From positions 14,898,001 through 14,962,000 of the forward strand of contig NC_079880.1 of NCBI RefSeq assembly GCF_029227915.1: a stretch of 64,000 nucleotides of DNA, read 5' to 3'. This document shows positions 35,085 to 46,992 of this stretch, piece by piece (positions within the stretch are counted from its first letter, which is position 1; every line of letters starts with the position of its first letter). The position numbers and the translations under genes were made by a program. This stretch comes from Hydractinia symbiolongicarpus. Lineage: Eukaryota; Cnidaria; Hydrozoa; Anthoathecata; Hydractiniidae. Under the pieces are notes generated by a model. That model had not been told where the DNA came from. It saw only the letters and a list, made by a program, of their open reading frames with translations, and ran no database searches.

Positions 35085-36686
35085 CTAGCATTTATTACTT
35101 AATACTCAATAAAATAGGTCAAGTTTGAATATTAAACTTTTTTGCTATAGCTAGCTAGACTAAGTATGGAAAATACAAGGCTGAGATTTTTAGCTGGGTT
35201 AAAAGTCAAAACTTAAGAGGAAAATTACATCACAGTTTTTAAAATTATATTACACATATTTCGGAACACCTGCGGGAAAATTCATTGTTCAATTCATCGA
35301 GATTTCTTCATAAAAAACCTCAGAAACCTTTTCGAGTGGATTACTTTCACATTAACAAACATTAAAAGTTTTTAAGATAAACTTTTGCAATTTTGTCATT
35401 TATTAGTTTTCAAATTTCTCACTGGAAATTTATAAGGTTTAAAACCCATGTCGCACAGTAACTTTTTCATACTTATCATAATGTCATATACATAAGCTAT
35501 GCAACAAACTTTTGCAGGAAAATAAAAACACATAAAGAGAAATAGGTTGTTATTAAAATATTATAAATTAAATTCAAAGCGATTAGTCCCTGCAAGGAGT
35601 GGTGCAAGGTACAAGTGGTGCAACGATTCCTTAGCTGCCAACCGCGTCTTGTTCACAAGTTTCAGCGCTAGCCAATATGATGGAGTTAATTATCTTTAAT
35701 GTGAATGACTTTTTCGAAGTTAAGTTTATTACGTCAATAGACAACAAACCAGGTTATCAAACTGACCTGGTGTCAATTTAATTATCTAAAAAGTTACGAA
35801 ATAGGTTAGTATGACAATATTGAAAGTAATCAAAAAGGCGATTACTGACAAAGGTATTTTTTTAACACACTTCATAACATCTCAGATAAGATACTAAAAA
35901 AAATTAATTTTACAGCAATTGAGGGTGGAATGAGTTTGCATCAGTTAAAAAATGTTGTATAAATAAAAACCATGAGAAAAATGGTTGTACCGGCTTTTTT
36001 AATCCGGTTAGAATTTAAGTCAGTATAGATATGTTTACAAAGCTTTGCACATGCGATCACATTCCAGGTAAAAAATACAGACCTATATTTAGCAAAGTGG
36101 CTATTAAACTTACACTTATTTTGGAAGGATAAAATCCAAAAAAATTACAACCAGGGTGACCACTCTTCCTTAAAATCCTTAAATAACCTTAAAAGAAAAA
36201 AATCTATTTTCCTTAATTTCTCATTATTTCTTAATTTTTCTGATCGTAACTTTTTCGGAAATTTGTTTATGAATTGTTCATCACCAGTAAAACAAGACAT
36301 ATTTCTCTGTTACCTGAAATCCTATATTTTCTATCTTTCAAGGCATAATTTATATGTATATTTGTATAATATGTATAATTTTCTTATCACTAGTCGTTAG
36401 CCCGTGGAAAAATCCACGGGTTCGCCCGTCCTTTTTATACCGCATAGCGTGCGTATCGCTACTCGCGCAGCTAAGCTACCATTTTGCGTGACAGACAGAC
36501 GTATTATAAATCAGAAGTCGTTGCCTGTGGAAAAATGCACGGGTTTGCCCGTCCTTTATATTTACCCGTCGCAACAAAGTGGATATAAAAATATCGCATT
36601 TGACATTCGTGTTTCCGTAACATCATTTTCAAACTTAGCGGGGGGTCTGCGCAGAGACAGACAGACGACGGCTATTATTATAAAGA
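35085..36686 (-). mobile_element. Composite 1602-bp Helitron-like unit, minus orientation
   Basis: It is the reverse complement of 32744-34345 and of identical length. On the minus strand it starts TC at 36686 and ends CTAG at 35085, followed by T. Similarity to the first copy stops at these points: upstream both copies abut another unit's CTAG, and downstream the sequences differ after the T. Confidence 0.75.
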
Positions 36687-37162
36687 CTAGTCGTTAGCCC
36701 GTGGAAAATCCACGGGTTTGCCCGTCCTTTTTATACCGCGTTACGTGCTTCCCGGTATTGCGAAGCCAAGCTACCATTTTGCGTGACAGACAGACATACA
36801 GATGTATACGGGCATTATAATATAGTCGTTAACCCGTGGAAAAATCCACGGGGTCGCCCGTCGCGTTCACTCGTCTTTTAAATTTACCCGTCGCAACAAA
36901 GTGGATAAAAATATATCGCCTTTGATATTCGTGCGCATTTTAAAAATTTCGTGCTTCCGTTACGGGACGCCGTTTACGAGTATTATAATATAGACCAGTC
37001 GTTGTCCGTGGAAAAATTCACGGGTTCGCCCGTCCTTTATATTTACCCGTCGCAACAAAGCGGATAAAAGTATATCGCATTTGATATTCGTGTTTCCGTA
37101 ACATCATTGTGTAACTCAGCGGGGGGTCCGCGCAGAGACAGACAGACGACGGGTATTATTAA
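36687..37162 (-). mobile_element. Tandem Helitron-like short units (D series)
   Basis: Hairpins of the GTGGAAAAATCCAC type recur at about 36700, 36835 and 37010, each next to a CTAG or decayed CTAG (36687, about 36824, about 36994). The segment ends with GGGTATTATTA at 37161. A further CTAGTCGG at 37163 may be one more end. The orientation is opposite to the left chain. Confidence 0.65.
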
Positions 37163-37166
37163 CTAG

Positions 37167-38111
37167 TCGGTGAGCCGAAGAACATGTATTTTCAAGATAT
37201 TTTTGAACATTTTTTTAAGTGCCCTTTGACTTTAATTGTTTTTGATGGTAAGAACACACTTCCTTACTTAGCGTAATTTTGTTCTTATCCAGTTTTATTC
37301 TCAAAGTAATCTGGAAATTATGTATTTCTATTAGCAAGTTGGGTGTTTTGTTGCGGATGCAGCTCTGTAATTGTGTACATGGACCAATTTAAGCATTATT
37401 CCAAGTATTAAGTTGCGAGACCCTTAACACAAGATTCTAACTCAGCAATACTAAATCCAACGGATTCTAGGGTGTACTTTGACAGATGAACTCATCAGCT
37501 TGACCCAAAAAAACCTTTCCGGCCGCTTTACATTTCACGAAATAAGAAATAACAAAACAGGGGTGGTTTTCTTTGCATTGACTTTTTTAAACGCCGGGCA
37601 TTAATTCTGGTAGTACGTTTGGGTGGAAATTTTCACTCTTTGTTCACCATGTACTGTTTTGTGATTTAAATCGACAAAATTTGAAAGAAAGCGTGGCTTC
37701 GTTCGTTCCCAAGCCGTTTCTAACCTACATAGAAATCGCAAAGTTCGTGTTTCTAATGCAATCTGTGAGTTTGAGTAATTTTAATTTTTGAGTAATCTTT
37801 AATTTACGTAGTAATATTACCACCCCCATTGAATTTAAGAAAGATAAATGCTACTATTATGAAAAACTTAGCGATTCAAAAAGATGTAATTTGACTTTTA
37901 AAAAATTAATGCTGATTATTTCTCGCTGACGTTCTCATTTTTTGCAAAAACTTACTCATTATTTTTTCAGGTATTTTATCCTTACAATTTTTATTTGCCT
38001 AATTTGCCCTTAATGTGTCCATCAAGATTTTTTTTAGATCATAAATTGTTTCATAAAAAAATTATTCCCATACATACTTATATTCCCATACTTAGAAAAA
38101 AGTAAAAGTTT
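37167..38111. other. Intergenic, nothing recognised
   Basis: AT-rich, no long frame, no clear repeat. Confidence 0.5.
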
Positions 38112-38115
38112 TTAA

Positions 38116-38736
38116 AGGCGCGTAATCACCCTTATCAAAAAAATTAACAGGACGAGTTATGACGACTATCCTGAGAAATTAAAGATTTAATAGTTACTAG
38201 AAAAAAGACTTTAAGAATAGTTAAAAAACTATAAAGATAAATAATTTTACAGTGTAAAAAGGAAAGTTCCGAATATAAAATGTGAGGCGAAGCCGTCTTC
38301 AAAAAAACATCAATCAGGTGTTTCAAAGAAGCCCTATTAAGAAGTTAAAACGTTTAATTCATAGAAAATAACACAGAAACTTTTATCATAGTCGGAACTT
38401 TGTTGACATATTTATAAAAAGCATTACGATGGAAATGCAGCTACATATGTTTTCCTTCAATGATTAAATAATTGTCGGTGATGACATATATCCAGCAAGC
38501 GCGTGGTCCATTTTGCGTGCGTTTGAGATCGTGTGAATTGTATGAATTGCAATGGCGTTCGTATAGGTGAAGAAAATTAGGGTAAGTTTGCTATTTCAGT
38601 AAAACATTTAAACATGTTCTGATTTTCAGTTTTAATAAAATTTTCAGGATGATGTTTTCTCATCAATATTTTTTTCAGTTTTTACAATAAAATAGGGACC
38701 TTTAAAAAAATTTCCCAACAAGGTGATTACGCGCCT
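38116..38736. mobile_element. Non-autonomous DNA transposon with TTAA target site
   Basis: The 15-bp terminal inverted repeats AGGCGCGTAATCACC are exact. They are flanked by TTAA at 38112-38115 and 38737-38740, giving a 621-bp element without coding capacity. TTAA duplication occurs in piggyBac, Kolobok and Sola3 elements. The first bases (AGG) argue against a typical piggyBac (CCC) end. The 60-codon minus frame at 38144-38326 is not coding. Confidence 0.8.
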
Positions 38737-38740
38737 TTAA

Positions 38741-40400
38741 AATATCTGATAAAAATAAACCGATGGGGTGATATGATTAGCTACCACGCCCCTCCCCCTC
38801 CCCCTCATCCAAAAAAAGGTGATCACTACAGAAATTTTTGACAATTGCCTTTTTGAAATTCCGGAAAGGTTCATTGTAAATTTGATGATAATCAAAAGTA
38901 TGAAATTAGTTTATCATCGACATTCACTGCATAACTTATTTCATTTTAAATCAGGTAAAAAGCTCTTTTATTTGATGTGCACTCATTTTTATATAGGAAA
39001 CTTTTTGTAAGAAAATCAGTAAAACATGGTAGTGTGAAGTTTATACGCATAAAAGTTTCACTTCAAACTTTAACCTTAGGTCAAATGATGTCGTGTTTAT
39101 GGAGGCTTTCACTTTGCTCGAAATGAACTAAAATTGGTGGCCGCACCGTTGTACATTGGTCTTATGCAAACGGCCTCTAGATTGCCAAAAAACTAGAAGC
39201 TTCTACGCTGGAAATAACAAAAGCATTGCTTCTAAACGTAGTCACGTCAAAAAAGGGAATGATCATTTTTAGAAAATGTTAATATCTTGAATTAAATTAT
39301 TTGATATCTTAAGACACCACTGTCTAGCCAAATGGAAAATCTTAACCTAGTTTATAAAACCGTCAAGGCTCAGATTTTGCAAAAAATTAAAAACCTCTTA
39401 AGAACGTACCTAGACTAAATTCCTTCATAGATTATAAGAACAAAATAATGTTGTAATTACTAAAAAAAGATATAAAAAAAATAATTGTGCACTCAAAACA
39501 TACGATACCTTTCTTGTCTTGACATTGCGTTAGTTAACTAACAGATATTAAAATTAGGATTTGTTGACACATTATTCCTAAACAGAAACAACTTAACACA
39601 TCTTTTTCATTTCTTTAACATTATTATTATTCTTTTTTAATGTATGAAAATATTATCGATCTCCATCACAAACCAACAAAACTTTACCGGAAATTTTGTA
39701 ATTACAAAACGCCACATGTCATTCACAAACGATTTTTTCTTATTATTATTCGAACAAAATTTTCGAATGTTTTCACTTTTAAAGAATCTCAGTCTAAAAA
39801 ACTCGCTTAGCTATATAGATGTAAGGGCTGTTAGCTCAGAGCGGGTAGTTTAACTACAGCTTCTCGCTTTTTTGCTAGATTCACAAAAATACAAATACAA
39901 GCTTTATAAAATCATTCCGCTTTTTCCTGTCCTTAACTAGTCTTTTCAAAATATAGAATTCAACACTTTTCACACTCATCAGCTTAGGGTTTACTTCATT
40001 TGCATTTTTTGTCTTTCTCTAATGTGGTTAGATCCAAAGAAACTTCCAATTTAATAATAATTTAATAAGCGCTATAAGAAATTCGTCTTTTAATTAAACT
40101 ATTTACTTTGCAGAGGTGTCCACTTTGGAGATGCTTGGTCTAAAATTTTGCTAGATTTAATTTAGACAGGACCTTTTTGCTTCACTAGTCTGAGGAAATT
40201 TAGATTGAAGTCTTGTTTGCTTTTCTTTCGGATTCGTTTTATCGAATCCGCTAAATTTGAATATATCACCCTTTTTTATCAAGTTTGAAAAGTTAGATTG
40301 GTTGCAGTATTTTAATATGATTTTAAAGAGAAACTGATTGAACGCGTTTCCTTCGACAATTTGAAAAGCTTAGAATGTCCAGCTTTTAAAAACTCAGTTA
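38741..40400. other. Intergenic, nothing recognised
   Basis: AT-rich with short frames only (38819-39010, 39644-39853), which are low-complexity and unsupported. Confidence 0.5.
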
Positions 40401-40409
40401 TAAAACATC

Positions 40410-40660
40410 AAGCCACTACGAGACTTTACGAGCCACCACCAGCCACGACCAGCCTCATAAGAGCCACCTCGAGACACGATCAGCCACCATGGTCCACCAC
40501 TAACCACGACCAGCCACACGAACCACCACGAGCCACATACATCCCATCGTAATCCCCATACAATACACCGTGATCCACATACAGCCTATCACGAGCCAAA
40601 TTAAAGTAACAAGAGCAACTTTAAGCCACAAAAGTACACTACGAGCCGCATCACAGTAAC
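40410..40660 (+). repeat. Degenerate CCACGA/GAGCCAC low-complexity repeat
   Basis: Variants of GAGCCACCACCAGCCACGA recur with irregular spacing, then fade toward AGCCACAAAAG. The 63-codon frame across it is a consequence of the repeat. Confidence 0.7.
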
Positions 40661-40828
40661 AGACACTTACCAAGGAATGACGATCCCCACAAAGAGTGCA
40701 TTAAATTACATACGAGCTATAGGATTCTTCACGTTAGAAGCATGCCTAATAAAAAAGTTATGAATCAAGTTTGAGTCATTGTTGTTTGCGTAAGCCGCCA
40801 CCTTAGCAGAGTTTTTTATTAATGTTAA

Positions 40829-41253
40829 CTAGTCGATAAGGTCCGTGGAAAAATTCACTTAGGCAGGATAACAGAGAAAAACAACCGTCATTTAAATTTT
40901 GCTGACGTCAGCAGAGACCTGTCAGAACGCAAAAAATCTTTTTTCATAAATTTGTATGCCTGTTGCTTTCATCGTATAGATCTTGAAACGCTGATCAAGA
41001 AAATGTATAGGATCATGTACTTTTTACAAATGGTTGCGGATATATTAAGGTTTGAGATTTTTAGATGACGTCATCAACCCGTCCATTTTGAAACGGATTT
41101 GGTGACCCAGGTTTGGGAAACTTACCCAAATTGGTCCCAGGTAGTCCCTAGTTACCCAAGCAGGAGATGACGTCAGTTATTTCCACCCGTTTCCAAGTTA
41201 TTTTTATCCACTTTGCAAAAGTCACAGACAGAACTGGCGTATTATTATATAGA
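40829..41253 (-). mobile_element. Helitron-like element, 425 bp, minus orientation
   Basis: On the minus strand it starts TCTATATAATAATACGCCAG (from 41253) after an A and ends CGACTAG (40829) before a T, as expected for Helitron insertion between A and T. The hairpin is decayed. The CAGAACTGG/GTCTGTGAC segment matches the element at 49541. Confidence 0.7.
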
Positions 41254-42436
41254 TTCATGCCATGTCATCTGTAACCAAATAAATTTAGTTTAAAAATTAT
41301 AATTTACCTAGTTTACAAATTATTTGAAAAAACTTTCACGAATTTTCCAATTTAAGGACCTTTTCAGAAATTTTGTCTTGCGAAATTTTCAAAAACACCG
41401 GGAGCCACGTGCAGACCTTACACGCACCAGTTTTGGTATTTTTAGTCAGGAACGAAGATTTCGGAGGATTATTCTAAAGCAGGCTAGCTACCTAGCTTAA
41501 CTTATTTCTATTCTGTATGGTATTAGAGCATTTTATTCCGGCCAACATTTATTTTCATGTTGAGGCTGTGGCTATTCAACTAGCTCCTTAACATACCTCT
41601 GCCTAAAAAGTGAAAGTAGAAAGTGTGGGTGCAACAAAATTATTTTCTAATCAATAATTCTCATGCTATGCAGCTAGCTAGGCGGCTAGCTACACCTTTT
41701 TTTCACTGTCATGAAAATCTATTCCACAAATAGAATTACTGAGTTATTTTTTTAGCTGGACGGAGTAACGACGGGCTGTTTCACGTATTTTTATTTTAAC
41801 CGCAGTTGCGATAAATTTTTTTTGGAAAAGGGTATACGCCTATACATATGTGCAACACCGTTTGCCTGTACTAAATGCCCAGCCCGATGTTAACGACAGA
41901 TTGTTTCCTTTGTTGAAAGGTCTTACCCAGGGTGTCAACAATCCGCATTAACAAAAGAATAGTTTTCTGAAAAATTATCAAGCGATAAAAGTGTATTTTA
42001 CTTCTCCCGACAATATGGGTTGGATTCGGACAGTATGGGTTGTTGCCGTTCTTCGGACAATATGGGTCGGGCGACGACGTACTGTTTCATGTGTTTCTGT
42101 TTAACCAAAGTTGCGATACAATTTTACAGAAAAAGGTATAGCACGTATATGGATGTGCAACATTGTTTACCTGTATAAGTGTTTAGCCTGGAGTAACATT
42201 TATTTTTAAACTTTCACCAGGAGCATTCTTCCAAAAATAAAAAGATTGGCCGACTGTTTTGCTATGACAAGGAAGCAACGAGTTGTAAACTGTGTTTTTA
42301 TTTTAGCTAGAATTATTGGAAAGTAATTTAAAAATACCTGTACTAAAGTGCTCCAGCTGAGTAGGTGGCACAGTTTACGGTTATTATTAATCGCTCTGCC
42401 TGTTGTTTAATGCCGGGTGACACAGTTACTTTTGGC
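41254..42436. other. Intergenic, partly repeated
   Basis: No gene seen. Two degenerate segments (about 41750-41900 and 42050-42200), each with GTTTCA(C/T)GT, CGTATTT or GTGTTTC, and TGTGCAACA(C/T)(C/T)GTTT(G/A)CCTGTA, are copies of one repeat about 290 bp apart. Confidence 0.5.
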
Positions 42437-42440
42437 TTAA

Positions 42441-42689
42441 CCCTATTCGGTACGGGGAGGCGGAATCCGCCCCCGCCAATTTTTAAGCTTCTGATGACGT
42501 CACAGAAAATGTGCTTACGCAAGCAAAAAGTTATTGCCGCCATTTTGTTCCTTTTATGACGTACTATCAGTGTGCCAAGTTTGATTCAATTTGAACAATC
42601 CTATGAAAAGATATTGACGGGGGGGCGCAATCCGCCCCCCCCCCCCCCCCCGTTCATAGTATGTTCGAAAAACCCCAGACCGAATAGGG
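42441..42689. mobile_element. piggyBac-type MITE, 249 bp
   Basis: Ends CCCTATTCGGT...ACCGAATAGGG are flanked by TTAA on both sides (42437-42440 and 42690-42693). TTAA plus a CCC start is the piggyBac signature. Inside are a CRE-like TGACGTCA and C/G runs. It is an internally shortened, inverted relative of 43536-43996. Confidence 0.8.
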
Positions 42690-42696
42690 TTAACCC

Positions 42697-42785
42697 AGCG
42701 TTCTGTTTCTGTGCGAGAAAAAAGTTGTGTTACGGAAACACGAAATACGATATATAAAGGACGGGCTAACCCGTATACGGTAAAG
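42697..42785 (+). mobile_element. Helitron-like fragment
   Basis: TTGTGTTACGGAAACACGAAATACG...AAAGGACGGGCTAACCCGT matches unit C2 at 34550-34620. Its 5' part seems to be displaced by the piggyBac-type MITE. Confidence 0.5.
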
Positions 42786-43111
42786 TATATGAAGTTTCCT
42801 TTTTGAAAACCAGTTGATTTTTACAGCTATAGTCCAGTTTTTCAATGGAGGGCAATGGAACATTATACAGAAAATAATGGATTTTGATCGAGAAACGAAG
42901 AGATAGGTACAATTTCCAAACGTAGGTACTTAGCTTGGCAAATAGGTATTTTTCTTTTTTTCTGCGCATATGCTAAGAACATTTTAAACTAATTGAGCCT
43001 GTTAATATCTTTTAATTCCAAATATTAAGTAAATTTGACCACACAAATTTTTATATCCCGCGACACGAGCAGGGGTAATACCTGAAATTAGACCACAACT
43101 CAATTCATTGT

Positions 43112-43173
43112 AAGGATGCCTGTCATCCTTAAATACCAGATTATTGCATGTGACACATGCAATAATCTGGTAT
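43112..43173. repeat. Two adjacent perfect hairpins
   Basis: Arms 43133-43152 and 43154-43173 are exact 20-base complements around one A. Just before, TAAGGATG and CATCCTTA (about 43111-43131) form another stem. The first has the same design as the 53-bp palindrome at 16651. Confidence 0.9.
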
Positions 43174-43270
43174 AAAGCTTTCGAAACATTAGTATTAACC
43201 AGCTATTCAAAATTTTCATTCGACAAAAAGAGTGACCACTAACTGTTTTTGGCTTTGATTGGAAGCAAAA

Positions 43271-43328
43271 CACGGTTGTCATTTCGAACAACATAACTTC
43301 ACGGTTGTCATTTCGAACAACATAACTT
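43271..43328. repeat. Exact 29-bp tandem duplication
   Basis: 43271-43299 and 43300-43328 are identical (CACGGTTGTCATTTCG...ATAACTT). Confidence 0.95.
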
Positions 43329-43535
43329 TACATCTTCAAAAGTAAACGTACAAAAGTTGTGATGAATTTTAAAAAATGTCAAATAAAAAAGCAAATTGCA
43401 GATAACACATGGCCCCTTTAAATTTGTAAAATGTGAACCTAGACAGCTGCTAGAATAGCAATACAACGATACAAATTAATTATTTGTTTTTAACTTTGAC
43501 AACAAAAAACACAAAAATAAATAGCTTCACCTTAA

Positions 43536-43996
43536 CCCTATTCGGTCCGGGGTTTTTCGAACATGCTATGACCGGGGGGGGGGGCTGATTCCGCCCCCCC
43601 CCCTCAATAACTTTTTATAGGGTTGATCATATTGAATCAAACTTGGCACACTTATAGTACGTCATAAAAGGAACAAAATGGCGCCAAAAAAAATTTGCTT
43701 GCGTCAGCACATTTTCTGTGACGTCATCAAAAGCTTAAAAATTTTTAAAAATGCCACAATCTGCTTAAAATATAATTACTTTTGTTCTAGAGCGAATTTT
43801 TACATTCTGTTTGAAGTTTCTGAAAGCTAAATAAAAGTTATTTAACATATCTTCCGGTTTTTACAAGGATCGGATAAAAAAATGCCAAAAATTGCCCGAA
43901 AATCCGTTTTTTTCCGATTTTCGGGTAAAATCCGAAAAAATCGGGAAATCGGATTAGTCACGTGTTCAAAATCCGCCCCCCCCGGACCGAATAGGG
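43536..43996. mobile_element. piggyBac-type MITE, 461 bp
   Basis: CCCTATTCGGTCCGGGG at the left and its complement at the right, with TTAA at 43532-43535 and 43997-44000. About 200 bp of internal sequence missing from the 42441 copy is present here, including nested ATCCGATTTTCGGG-type palindromes. A TGACGTCA site is conserved. No transposase frame. Confidence 0.85.
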
Positions 43997-44112
43997 TTAA
44001 AGCGTAGTCATTGAGGCAATACTTTGTCACGACTGTCCACGACTGTTTTTTTTTTATAACTCAAGAAGTAAACCGAGTGAATTAAATTTTGTTCTTATCG
44101 AAGGAGATGATC

Positions 44113-44213
44113 CCGTCGCCTTTTCTTATCGCCACGAAGAGGACTCGTGGCTTTAGGTGAAACTGAAAAACCAATAAAGTTTTTAAATTCGTCGCCGGTG
44201 ATGAGAAGGCGAC
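44113..44213. repeat. Nested inverted repeats
   Basis: GCCACGA...TCGTGGC forms an inner stem. GTCGCCTTTTCTTATC pairs imperfectly with GATGAGAAGGCGAC about 80 bases later. Origin unknown. Confidence 0.6.
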
Positions 44214-44335
44214 AAAAACCTTTGAATTATAGACCAATCTGGTAACATTTAAACAAACTATGAAATTGAGAAGTGTGTTTCGAAACTCGTACGCGATTAT
44301 AGCATAACTTGAATTACTTTTTTTTTTACTAGTAA

Positions 44336-44470
44336 CAAGCCTGTGGAATAATCCACGGGAATTCGCCTGTCGCTACTCGCCGCTCATTGCTCACAGACTG
44401 ACGGATAGATTCTTAGCCTGTGGAAAATCCACGGGAATCCGCCTGTCGCGCAGTTTGACAATTTTGTGTA
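44336..44470 (-). mobile_element. Two degenerate Helitron-like 3' ends
   Basis: CTAGTAACAAGCCTGTGG...CCACGGG at 44329-44360 and TTAGCCTGTGGAAAATCCACGGG at 44413-44437 are the minus-strand hairpin and tail twice, with CAGACTGACGG between them. Confidence 0.55.
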
Positions 44471-44479
44471 TGGTTTACG

Positions 44480-45986
44480 ATGGTCAACAGACAAAATACG
44501 GCTATTACGGAGTTTTAGAATTTGATGCTTTGGCTTTAAAATCATTTCTAATCATTTAATTGTTTTATTGTTTTGGGGGAAGTTTTGTTTTTGTTCGTTT
44601 GTTGCATATCAAAAAATTTCAGATCTTCTGAAGCATAGAGTGGGGAATTTGAAAACGCAATAATTTTCAATAAAAAAGTTTAGAAAAAGCTACGGAACAT
44701 GAAAGAAAACTAAGGCCCCGTTTACACGAATGAGCGCGTTCTGACAGTTACTTCTAAAGTTTCGCAGAACACGAAATTTGTAAAAGATCTATTCGTGGAT
44801 ATTTAATTCTATCAATCGGTACTCGCCACATTTGAGGTAAAACGATAAAGCAGTGAGTGAAAAATATAACCTAGTACCCCGGGCTATCATCCATTGCTTT
44901 TAATGTAAAAAAAACCATAAAAACGCCCTGGGGACAAAATTAAAAAGTTTATAATTATTTACTTATTTAAGTTTTATTTTCTATTTTTTTCATCTTTAGC
45001 AAAAATGCGTATCTCCGATAGCTGCGAGAAAAATTGTACCAGAACATGCGGCTGATGTAAACAAAAAATTACTGTTCAAAGAATTGTCAAATCGAGCACT
45101 GGAAACAAACATAAACACAACTGTATACCGTCCGAGAAAATAATTCACCAACTTTTGAAGGTCTGTCGTTTACATATTATCCCTTCCCACCCAACTTATT
45201 GTGGATTACAATACTACTACCCCGGCATAGGATACCTTTTAAATACTTGTCAATACTACGCCTTCAAATTGCTTGGATTTTATCAAGGAATTGCCCACGA
45301 ATTTATGGCAAGGGAAGCATGTAGGGCATGTTTTGCGAGTACGACATAAGCAAGAATATGTTGCTGAAAGCTTGTGAGGAAAATGAGTTGGATTATTTTT
45401 TAAATAAATATGTCGATAGTGTCGTTAACCCCATGTACGAGTAGGAAAATACGCGAATAAATATCGCAAATACCGGGTAATACAACTCAACTTAATCGCA
45501 ACGGACGTATTAGAATTACTAAAGAGTGAGGACGCCAAATGAGGGCAAATTGTCAAATTTCGATAAAATAAGGGGGGGTCATTATAAAAAGATTTAGGGG
45601 GTGAAAAATTCGAAAAAGTGCAATTTGACCCCCACTTTTTGCAAAGTCATAGTCCTGCCAGAAAACAAACAGTAAAGATGGAGGCTAAATCTTTTTTTAG
45701 ACATGAATTAGTTCAAGTCCCCTCACTTTCAGCACTTTAGCACTTCTGATATGTTGTGTGTTTATAATAATATTAAACATTTGATATGTTTTTTTATATA
45801 AAAATGTTAATGTTTGACTACCAGACTGAGCAGTGTAAATAATTTCGCTGTTTTCCGTTTAAAATGTTTGAATTTATGCTCCTTTTTGTAATTAAGTAAA
45901 CTCTGTATTAACTAACACTGTGTCAACTAACACTGATTGAAAGATTCAACAAATTAGCGTTAATGCTTGCTCCTAACTTTCCTTAG
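44480..45986. other. Intergenic; one transposon-like end
   Basis: AAGGCCCCGTTTACACG at 44713 looks like the end of a Harbinger-type element, but no partner end was found. The 64-codon frame at 45155-45349 has no domain. No other gene seen. Confidence 0.4.
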
Positions 45987-46259
45987 TTATAAATAATAAT
46001 AATCAACGTCGGCATAATTTGGTGACAGGCAGCAACATAAAAAAGCGAATGATCCATAGATGAATCCTCTAATAGTGCCATCAAATGGTCTTCTTCTATA
46101 TGGTCGCTTCTTGTATGAAGGTTTTAAGTAGACCGGCGTGAAATAACATCTACGTGAAGCACCTGTTGACTGGTGGCCTATAATGACAATGTGTGGTTGT
46201 ACCGAAGACGACAATTTACACATCATATCATATCCACTGTTCTGAGGTTTTTCGTTCAT
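45987..46259 (-). CDS. Hypothetical 90-residue protein
   Basis: A 90-codon minus frame with A at -3 of the ATG. It starts Met-Asn-Glu-Lys-Pro, has a basic Lys-Lys-Arg-Pro-Tyr-Arg-Arg-Arg segment near residue 50, and a short hydrophobic, Cys-rich stretch (Phe-Ala-Phe-Leu-Cys-Cys-Cys-Leu, about 71-79) before an Asp/Tyr-rich end. Composition looks more protein-like than in neighbouring frames, but I do not recognise it and it could be chance or a fossil. Confidence 0.25.
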   Translation of the reverse strand: MNEKPQNSGYDMMCKLSSSVQPHIVIIGHQSTGASRRCYFTPVYLKPSYKKRPYRRRPFDGTIRGFIYGSFAFLCCCLSPNYADVDYYYL

Positions 46260-46877
46260 AATAAAAACTTTTTCACTTTTCTTAAATTTTCTGTTCGTTT
46301 AAAAGTTTAATCGTAATTATTTCAATAGCATGTCCACTGATTTGATATGTTGAATGAGATAAGTCGTTTAAAATGTTACATCATTAAATATTAACTTAAC
46401 CAAACCTAATAGCTTATATAAAAAATTAATGTCACTTGTTTTACAGAAAAAACGGTCATTTTAGGATGATGCCAGTACTAAGATGATGACTGAGAGTTAA
46501 CACCAACGTTCTAAATTCGTACATGGTAACAACTCTAAATTCGTACAGTTGGCCCTCTCAGTGATTATTAATAACTGGCTTGTATGGATAACAACGCCTT
46601 TAGCAATCAATATTTGACATTATAGCATTTTTCCCTGAGTTTAACGGGTTTACACGCTAAAGGGAATTTGCTCAAACTGTGTTCTGAATTTAGTGAACAG
46701 TGATAGAAATAAATTTGTACGCAGCAAATAAGCTTGAAAAACGTTAGCAAATAAGTAATTTTTGGAATTAAACACGGCATTGTTCACTTACACATACTTA
46801 GGCTTACCTCCCGCAAAAAAACAAGTTGGAAAAATATGAAATGGCCTTAAAAGCTTTCTAATAAATTTTTTAATTTA

Positions 46878-46992
46878 GGTGTATTTCCACTTAAACGAAA
46901 ATGATGGATTCGATCAAATCGATCGACAAAAAGAAGGGAGCAATCAAGTCAGTTTATCGATTTGACCAAGTTCGTGTGAGTGAAAACCGCCT
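46878..46992. mobile_element. Harbinger-type end or 115-bp MITE
   Basis: Imperfect 22-base inverted ends (GGTGTATTTCCACTTAAACG; AGGCGGTTTTCACTCACACG) lie between TTA at 46875-46877 and TTA at 46993-46995. TWA target duplications mark PIF/Harbinger. The right end of the Harbinger region (57252) has a similar end, so 46878 could alternatively be the left end of the large element. Confidence 0.45.

Noticed and set aside
44713-44740. Complete Harbinger MITE starting AAGGCCCCGTTTACACG
   Set aside because: No matching opposite end or target duplication was found nearby.
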